From Porites lobata (lineage: Eukaryota; Cnidaria; Anthozoa; Scleractinia; Poritidae), in NCBI GenBank assembly GCA_942486035.1, contig CALNXK010000132.1, positions 1,314,001 through 1,378,000 of the forward strand: DNA of 64,000 bases, in the 5' to 3' direction. Of the stretch, positions 58,501 to 64,000 are shown piece after piece. The notes beneath the pieces were generated by a model. The model did not search any database. It was not told where the DNA came from and was given only the letters and a program-made list of their open reading frames with translations. How positions within the stretch are numbered: position 1 is the first letter of the stretch; every line of letters begins with the position of its first letter. A program made the position numbers and the translations under genes.

Positions 58501-58811
58501 TACCTTGTTTGCGACTGCATGAACGCCACATTCAAGTAAGGCGCGGTGAATGGTGATGGGATTTGCTGGGGCTCCACTAGGTGTACTCAGCGCAATCCAA
58601 TAATTTATGGGGGAAAAAAGCTTTTTGTTCACCAAAGCTGGGAGGCTAGAAATCCAGCTTTGGCTTGAAGAGCTTGACACTTGACTTGTGAAATGCTTGC
58701 TATCGCTTTCCTCTCCGTTATTCTCTAGGTTGTTTTGATTTTTCTTCGGCGCTTTCTTTGGCCCTTGTGTGCCGATAGCACTAGAGAAAGAGGCCACACT
58801 TTGTACTCCTG
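55573..58811 (-). pseudogene. Superfamily 3 helicase-type protein, spliced and frameshifted
   Basis: Read from the right, a probable internal exon (58811-58504) is bounded by TTTTTCGCAG and an AAG/GTACGT donor. After an intron the main body starts near 57949. It holds a helical region, then the SF3 motifs: Walker A GEPDSGKTSL (about 57050-57080), Walker B EVIFIDEA (about 56930-56955), a sensor region CPMFMTA (about 56820) and DRRLRYYFF (arginine motif, about 56760). The C-terminus is long, acidic and coiled-coil-rich (EEESSDEDDEDAE; then Glu/Arg-rich helices). SF3 helicases unwind DNA for rolling-circle or viral replication and are otherwise rare in animal genomes. Frameshifts at about 57800 (a T run) and 57165, a further frame change near 56865, and a TAG near 56817 inactivate it. 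The N-terminal exon may lie at 58889-59125 (cysteine-rich, minus strand). No HUH nuclease motif was found. Confidence 0.7.
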
Positions 58812-59400
58812 CGAAAAATGATATCGAAATCAGGTTTGCTTATTCAACGGATCGATTCGTAATAAGGATTCATAATTGACATGTCAATTCATTTTGAATA
58901 CGAAACTTGCAACGCTTTGTCGCAAGCCTCTCGCGTCCTGCACACCTCGTTCCATCCTCTCTGTAGGCCTTCATCGATATTGCATGTACACTTACAACTC
59001 ACTACACTACATTTGTCCACAACTATTTGACTTAAATACCACAAAGCAGCTCCTTTAATATTCTCACCGTTCAGTTGGCGACAAGGAAAATTTGCTCTTC
59101 GCTCGCTCATCGTGAAGCGAAACATGTCACTTCACTGTGAATAATTATATCAATGAAATGTTCCCAGTAGACAAATTCTAACACCCTTATCCATCGCCCA
59201 ACCTTAGTCACACAGAGTTATTACGTAATCCATAATGTGATAATTGACAACTATTACTAACGACCATTTGATCTAAATTAGCGCCTTGATCCCGTTTCCG
59301 TGAAATCCGTGAAATCTGCAAAATCCTATGACAGAAAAACCTTCTTTGTGATAAATTCCAGCTACTGAAATCCACATGAACTGCCAGAATTACCCTCAAA
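58812..59400. other. Possible 5' end of the helicase gene; otherwise unassigned
   Basis: A minus-strand frame at 59125-58889 begins MFRFTMSERR and includes seven cysteines (for example CSVVSCKCTCN), with a GAG/GTGTGC boundary near 58955 that could be a donor. It may be the first exon of the helicase gene, but phase was not confirmed. No other feature is seen. Confidence 0.3.
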
Positions 59401-59404
59401 AAGA

Positions 59405-59515
59405 AATAAAAACAATAATATTAATAATAATAATAATAATTATTATTATTATTATTATTATTAAAATACTAAAATAATAACAATAATAATTATTATTATT
59501 ATTATTATTAGTTTT
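59405..59515. repeat. AT-rich trinucleotide palindromes
   Basis: Two runs of (AAT)n directly followed by (ATT)n, each able to form a hairpin, at 59410-59465 and 59475-59512. Confidence 0.9.
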
Positions 59516-60100
59516 ATCATGATTGTTTTTTCCGTGAAATCCGTTGTATCCAGCATAAAAGTAGAGTTTCTTCTTTGATACCTTCATTAAAATTCTTATT
59601 TCCGTTAAGCGCAAGAAATCTGTATTGTCCACTCTTATGGAATACAACTCTGGTGTCCGTCAATGTCAATTATAACTTTATTCCGGAGGAAGGATTTTCC
59701 GGATTTAGCGAATTTAGTTGATTTTTTTCTCTATTTTACTCGATGTGTTTTAGAAACAGGAGAGTGATGTATGTGTTTGTTTTGATTTAACGCTCAAAAT
59801 TCTCAATGAACGATACAAGCAGTATCATGAAGTAAGATCGCCCTGGGTAAACCCTTGTTTGCTGATATAAATTTAAGGCTAACATCTCTTCATACAGTAC
59901 AGGAACAAGCGTTCCTTTCAATGGCCGTTCCTCTCACGAGGAACGCTTTCGCGGAAAAAACGTACAGATTTATTTGCAGTTTTTGGCAAAAGTCTGAGAA
60001 TGTGCTTTTTAGCTTTTTCCTGCATAAAACTTCTAAGAGATATAGTTTTAGGAAGATCTTCGCCGTACTTTATATTATTTTAAGGCTTCAAAAAAAGGGA
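59516..60100. other. No gene; short GGAAC/GTTCC motifs
   Basis: At 59901-59945 there are GGAACAAGCGTTCC and CGTTCCTCTCACGAGGAACG, close in form to the 49.5 kb array. No coding family is seen. Confidence 0.5.
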
Positions 60101-60119
60101 ACTGAATTTTTGGGAAACG

Positions 60120-60310
60120 ATCATTATCATCATCTGATCATAATCATGAGCGGTAGCAGCAGAAGAAGAATCACCATCATCAGTACCATCTTTATTATCG
60201 TCACATCAACATCTTCACCGTTATCACTATCATCATCATCATAATCATTACAAAACCATTTTCATCATCATCATCATCATCATCATCATCTTCATCATCG
60301 TCGTCGTCGT
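60120..60310. repeat. (ATC)n microsatellite
   Basis: CATCAT-type repeats with interruptions, purest at about 60260-60300. The Ser/Ile-rich frame across it is a by-product. Confidence 0.9.
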
Positions 60311-60329
60311 CATCGTTATTACAACCGTT

Positions 60330-62540
60330 TGGAACAAAGCCATGCTGAAAAAGAGGTGGAGTATATGCCAGATTAGGTGGGACATCATTGTTATTTTATT
60401 TCACAACCTACAAAAGTGCTCCAGCTTACAAAAGGGCTAAATTTTAAGATTAATAATATTAATAAAATTTCAATTGATTGCAATGATTGCGGCACAGTAT
60501 ATGTATTTCGATTACTAAATTACATTTACAAGTTGTTGAACTTTCTAAAAACGCGAACATTAATTCACAGTAAGCAAAATCGCGAATCGCAAAAAAAAAG
60601 ATATTCCCGCAAAATACTAGCTATCGAAACAATCGCCCATCCCCAAACAAAAAGGGAAGAAGGACACCTGATCTCAGGTTACCATTCACCAGAAATGAGT
60701 GCCAGTCAGCGTAGTGGAAAGGCTGGTATTCAGTGTTTGCACGAATACCCAATTTTTCACTTTTTATTTAAACTGAATGACAAGAGAGCCTTCTGAGCAA
60801 GGCTACACATGATACCAGTGATTTGCATAATCATACTTTCCCTGAACAGCCGTCCAGAAAAAAAATCTGGCCCGGAAATTTTGGAAATTAGGTAGAGTTG
60901 CTTATCTGCCCATGAAAACTGACGTTGATGGAGACAATTTAAAAAGTTTAAATGCGTCTGGGTTTCGAGGGGTTGCCCAGGGTATGTTGAAGTATCGAGA
61001 CCCTCATTCGAGTTGACCGGCACCAGTCTCGACTTTAGAAATAGAAAGAGTGCATTTTTATGTTATTATCAAACTGCCACCAATTTCTTTCACTCTGCAC
61101 AGAACGCAAGAACTTTTATATGGCCATATTACTGAGTTTTGAAGTCGCGTTGACGTAAGTGCCTGGGTGGATATGAATAGATACTGAGACTAATTAGACG
61201 AGGCGAGTGTGACTCACGCAGTCGATTCCTTATTTTACAGTTATAGTCCAGAATGAAAGCAACGCTTTGAAAAACACACTATTTTATCTTACCTGTATCG
61301 TTTAAGCAACACAATGACAACAAATCACTATATAAATGAGCCAAAATTGTCATTTATCTATCTCGAATCAATCGCGTGACGCCTTGTTGTTTGTGACCAA
61401 AATTTTAGGTCAGATTGCAATTTTATGGAAATTCAGACGGCGCTCCCTCGAAAGCTTTACAAGATCCCAGTAAAACAAAACTGTAACTTTTAAAGACTGT
61501 ATTTTAGGGATTTATGGTAGCAATCTCAACGATCTTCAGGCACTACCACATGCCTTTCCATCGCGATGATTTAACCCTGCTTTTGCATGTCCTTGAAGGG
61601 CTGTAAATGTTTTCTTGAAATTTCGAGTTTATTTCTTACAGAAATAACCCAAGACGAAAACTATCCATGTGTTTTAAAACAAGGCCCCTACTGAATAGTT
61701 ATGGTAAAAGAAGACTGCCTGCTATGGTTCAGATCAAACACGACTATTTTGAACATAGTGAAATTTTGAGCTGGCGCGTAGGCAAATACGGCAAAATTAT
61801 TTTTAACGGTTTATTTCAAAAGAAAAGCGTATTTCAAAACAATACTTCCACTTTACTGAAGGTAGTACATTAGCCTTTCCCTGGACGAAAAATAAGACGA
61901 ATCGATTTTTTTGACTATGGCCACGAATTTTCGATTTTTGTTTGATTTTTACTGACATTCACACTTAATGTCGCGGATCTGCTTCTCCTGAAACGTTTTC
62001 TTCCATAAGCACCATTTCATCATTTTCGTTTCCTGTTTTTATCTCACGTATTTTATGGAACATTAGCCTGTTTCATGCTCCTAGGTAGTCGGGTCCGCTG
62101 AACTGAGAAAGCGGGAACATGAAAATAAAACGGGAGGAAACTGGGAGAGGAGGGGCTATCCCTTCCTTTTTAATTTTCCTGCTCCGCAAACTTTTCGCGT
62201 GCGTTTCAAATACTTGTCTTCCCCACTATCTGAGACCCTGGAACAGGCTAATGGTATATGTGTGAAAATCTTCATTATGAATCGGTATAGTATATTTCAA
62301 AGAGCTACTCAACGAGCAAGATAACTATTGACAGACAACATACAGATCAAGGGCATCCGCAGTGTCAACTATTACTAGTAATACTCTAGAGAACTGTTTC
62401 TTTTAAATTTCGTCTTATTCTCGTCCTTATGTATGCATAAGTTTAAAAAGTTTAAGTTAAAACTTATTAAACTTCTACTTATGAAAAGACAAAGGGTCAA
62501 GTTTCCCGATGACCTCTATTAGCAAAACAAAACACACAAG
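60330..62540. other. No feature recognised
   Basis: Mostly AT-rich. A segment at about 61890-61975 is loosely inverted relative to 48420-48530. Otherwise no RNA gene, recognised coding remnant or strong repeat is visible. Confidence 0.4.
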
Positions 62541-62551
62541 CTAAAGAGGTC

Positions 62552-62702
62552 TATTAACGGGCCCGAAAAGCTGTTGTCGTTTACATTAAAGCTCGAAGTT
62601 TCTGTAGGTTTACAGATAATATGATAAAACTGTCAGTATATAATTTGAATATTTGATTTCGGGCCCGCAAAGTTACCGGGACTTTCGAGAAACGGGCCCC
62701 AT
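62552..62702. repeat. Small repeat with GGGCCCG ends
   Basis: AACGGGCCCGAAAAGC at 62557 and TTCGGGCCCGCAAAG at 62658 bracket a ~95-base AT-rich body, followed by CTTTCGAGAAACGGGCCCC. The palindromic GGGCCC occurs three times. Confidence 0.6.
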
Positions 62703-62739
62703 AGCCCCCCTAGGCGTTCTCGGCTTGGTCAATCCTGAA

Positions 62740-63080
62740 CCGGGTTGTTTCAACCTCGTCCCCAGGGCGCTTTTCCCTTGGTTTGGAGGTGGGGCGGGAA
62801 AAGGCCCTGTCATCGACCGGTCAATCCGTCATTTTGATTGGTTGATTGAGGTAATTCATGTAAGAAAATGGCAAAATGAAAATAATTTATGCATTACACC
62901 GAGATCGAAATGGCAGAAAGTATGTCCACTAAAACGAAGATTTTGCAAGAAATCCAGTGGTGGTTCTCATGAGAGTCGCTACATACTTGCATACGAATAT
63001 TCAGCAAGGTCGGCTTATCTAAACATCTGTATTCAAAGTTTATAAAACCTGTCGTATAAGAATTTCTGAGGGCAATACGA
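62740..63080. other. Short interspersed repeat, then unassigned
   Basis: CAACCTCGTCCCCAGGGCGC at 62751 with GGTTTGGAGGTGGGG following resembles the phrase CAACCTCGTCCCC at 48702, so it is probably a repeat family. Nothing coding was recognised to 63080. Confidence 0.4.
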
Positions 63081-63088
63081 GGTCAGCA

Positions 63089-63292
63089 GTGTTATGTAGG
63101 AGTAGGGTTACATTCGTGGACAAGATGGACCAGTTTTTTCGGAGAGCTCAATCTGTAGACATAACGTCTGATCTAAGCTCAGAATATTCTGTAGAGCGAT
63201 GCGTTGAACTTTCATCGTCTTCGCATCAGCCGTTTAAGCGTCTATCAAAGGATATGCCACTCGAAAGCTTCGATGTGGATGAGCCGCAATAA
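63089..63292 (+). CDS. Possible terminal exon of unknown gene
   Basis: A frame ending in TAA at 63290-63292 encodes VDKMDQFFRRAQSVDITSD, then SSEYSVERCVELSSSS, RLSKDM and PLESFDVDEPQ. It is Ser-rich and acidic without simple repeats, like the cytoplasmic or regulatory tail of a larger protein. AG/GG at 63106 could be an acceptor, though no pyrimidine tract precedes it. I recognise no family and see no upstream exon. Confidence 0.25.
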   Translation: MLCRSRVTFVDKMDQFFRRAQSVDITSDLSSEYSVERCVELSSSSHQPFKRLSKDMPLESFDVDEPQ

Positions 63293-63639
63293 ACACGGGT
63301 GGTCCGTTGCTAAGGCTTTTCTTCCCAAATACCTCTCAAAACCGAGAGTTTTAGGCCGTGGACAGAAGTAGAATGCATCGAATGGGACGAAACTTGGCAG
63401 GGAAGTAGTTTGATAAATTACCTGTTTATTCGGGTTTTTCTTTCATCCCATGTGACTTCTGTTGTGACGTTATAGATGATGTCCAAATTTGGCATCAGAA
63501 CAAAATTTCAGGAAAGAAATAGTAAAAATTTTACGTTAGTTTTCTGTGTAGAATTCTATGATTTCTAGTAAAAACCCCATCTCAATCGGATAAAAAGGAC
63601 TAAAGTTACAGCTACTTAAAGAAATTCAAATTTCCCCCA

Positions 63640-64000
63640 AGTGACTATATATGGTCAAAATTAGGGGTATCTTAAACGCGAGAACATTGAATGTATTGGA
63701 ACAGGAGCAAGGACAAAGTTACATAAAATCACAATTGTAGTTTTTTCTACTTAGGTTATGTGGTGCTATGAGACGTTCTTCGTCACGAAATACGTCATTT
63801 TGACGTCACAATGACGTATTTCGTGACGAAAAGGCCTTTTAGCAGCACATAAGTAAAAAAAAGTAAGTAGAAAAAACTAAAATTTTGATTTTATGCAACT
63901 TTTTCCTTGCTTCTGTGACAATCCATTCATTGTTCTCGTGTTTAAAATCCCCCTAATTTTGACCATATATGGTCAAGTGAGGGGAAATTTGATTTCTTTT
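63640..64000. repeat. Palindrome truncated by the window edge
   Basis: The centre is about 63807, with TTCGTCACGAAATACGTCAT opposite ATGACGTATTTCGTGACGAA around GACGTCA. The arms extend outward at least 165 bases each, through GTAGAAAAAACTA and TTTTGACCATATATGGTCAA. The left arm begins near 63630, and the right arm runs off the window. It is a foldback element or MITE. Confidence 0.85.

Noticed and set aside
59396..59647. Asn/Ile-rich minus-strand frame
   Set aside because: Created by the (AAT)n/(ATT)n palindromes.
1..64000. CRISPR array, bacterial operons or prophage
   Set aside because: No regularly spaced repeats of CRISPR size, no ribosome binding sites and no bacterial coding density. 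All signals are eukaryotic.

Overview
This window is eukaryotic and AT-rich, and almost all of it is repetitive. The mix of repeat families, with CR1/L2-like and L1/Tx1-like LINEs, a tRNA-headed SINE, Penelope remnants, a hammerhead ribozyme, Crypton-type tyrosine recombinases and many foldback elements, together with one beta-1,3-galactosyltransferase-like (GT31) exon, suggests a cnidarian, most likely a stony coral. The coral assignment is inference from family resemblance. Nothing in the window looks bacterial or organellar.

Layout. 0-3 kb: a 1.35 kb tandem duplication, each copy holding a ~202 bp minisatellite. 3-9 kb: short dispersed repeats, two GATC-rich arrays, a tRNA-headed SINE and the decayed C-terminus of a hAT-type transposase. 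10.4-11.7 kb: 3' part of a LINE (minus strand) joined to a repeat family that recurs at 22.2 and 44.3 kb. 11.9-14.6 kb: three blocks of a 9-bp-type minisatellite, one of them inverted. 14.7-22.06 kb: nested inverted repeats, with a hammerhead ribozyme fold in the right outer arm. 23.2-32.9 kb: LINE remains, chiefly one L1/Tx1-like copy cut by three later insertions, each with a recognisable target duplication or matching ends. 33-35.6 kb: an element with diverged inverted ends. 35.7-39.4 kb: a second LINE cut by two TIR elements. 39.9-42.65 kb: a 2.7 kb foldback element with a 6-bp target duplication. 43-46.8 kb: MITEs, SINE-like units and a Penelope GIY-YIG fragment. 47.56-47.94 kb: the only convincing host exon. 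49.5-50.05 kb: an array of GGAAC/GTTCC palindromes. 50.2-52.06 kb: a TIR element with a 9-bp target duplication and its own MITE passenger. 52.2-58.8 kb: the most unusual cluster. 59-64 kb: microsatellites, short repeats, one doubtful exon and a palindrome running off the window edge.

The 52.2-58.8 kb cluster has a zinc-finger protein with a tyrosine-recombinase-like C-terminus, then immediately downstream a Crypton-type (DUF3504-like) tyrosine recombinase. A superfamily 3 helicase gene converges on them from the other strand. All three carry frameshifts or stops, so this copy is dead. The arrangement suggests a mobile element that paired recombinase-mediated integration with a helicase of the kind used in rolling-circle or viral replication. 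Whether the three genes form one element is inference.
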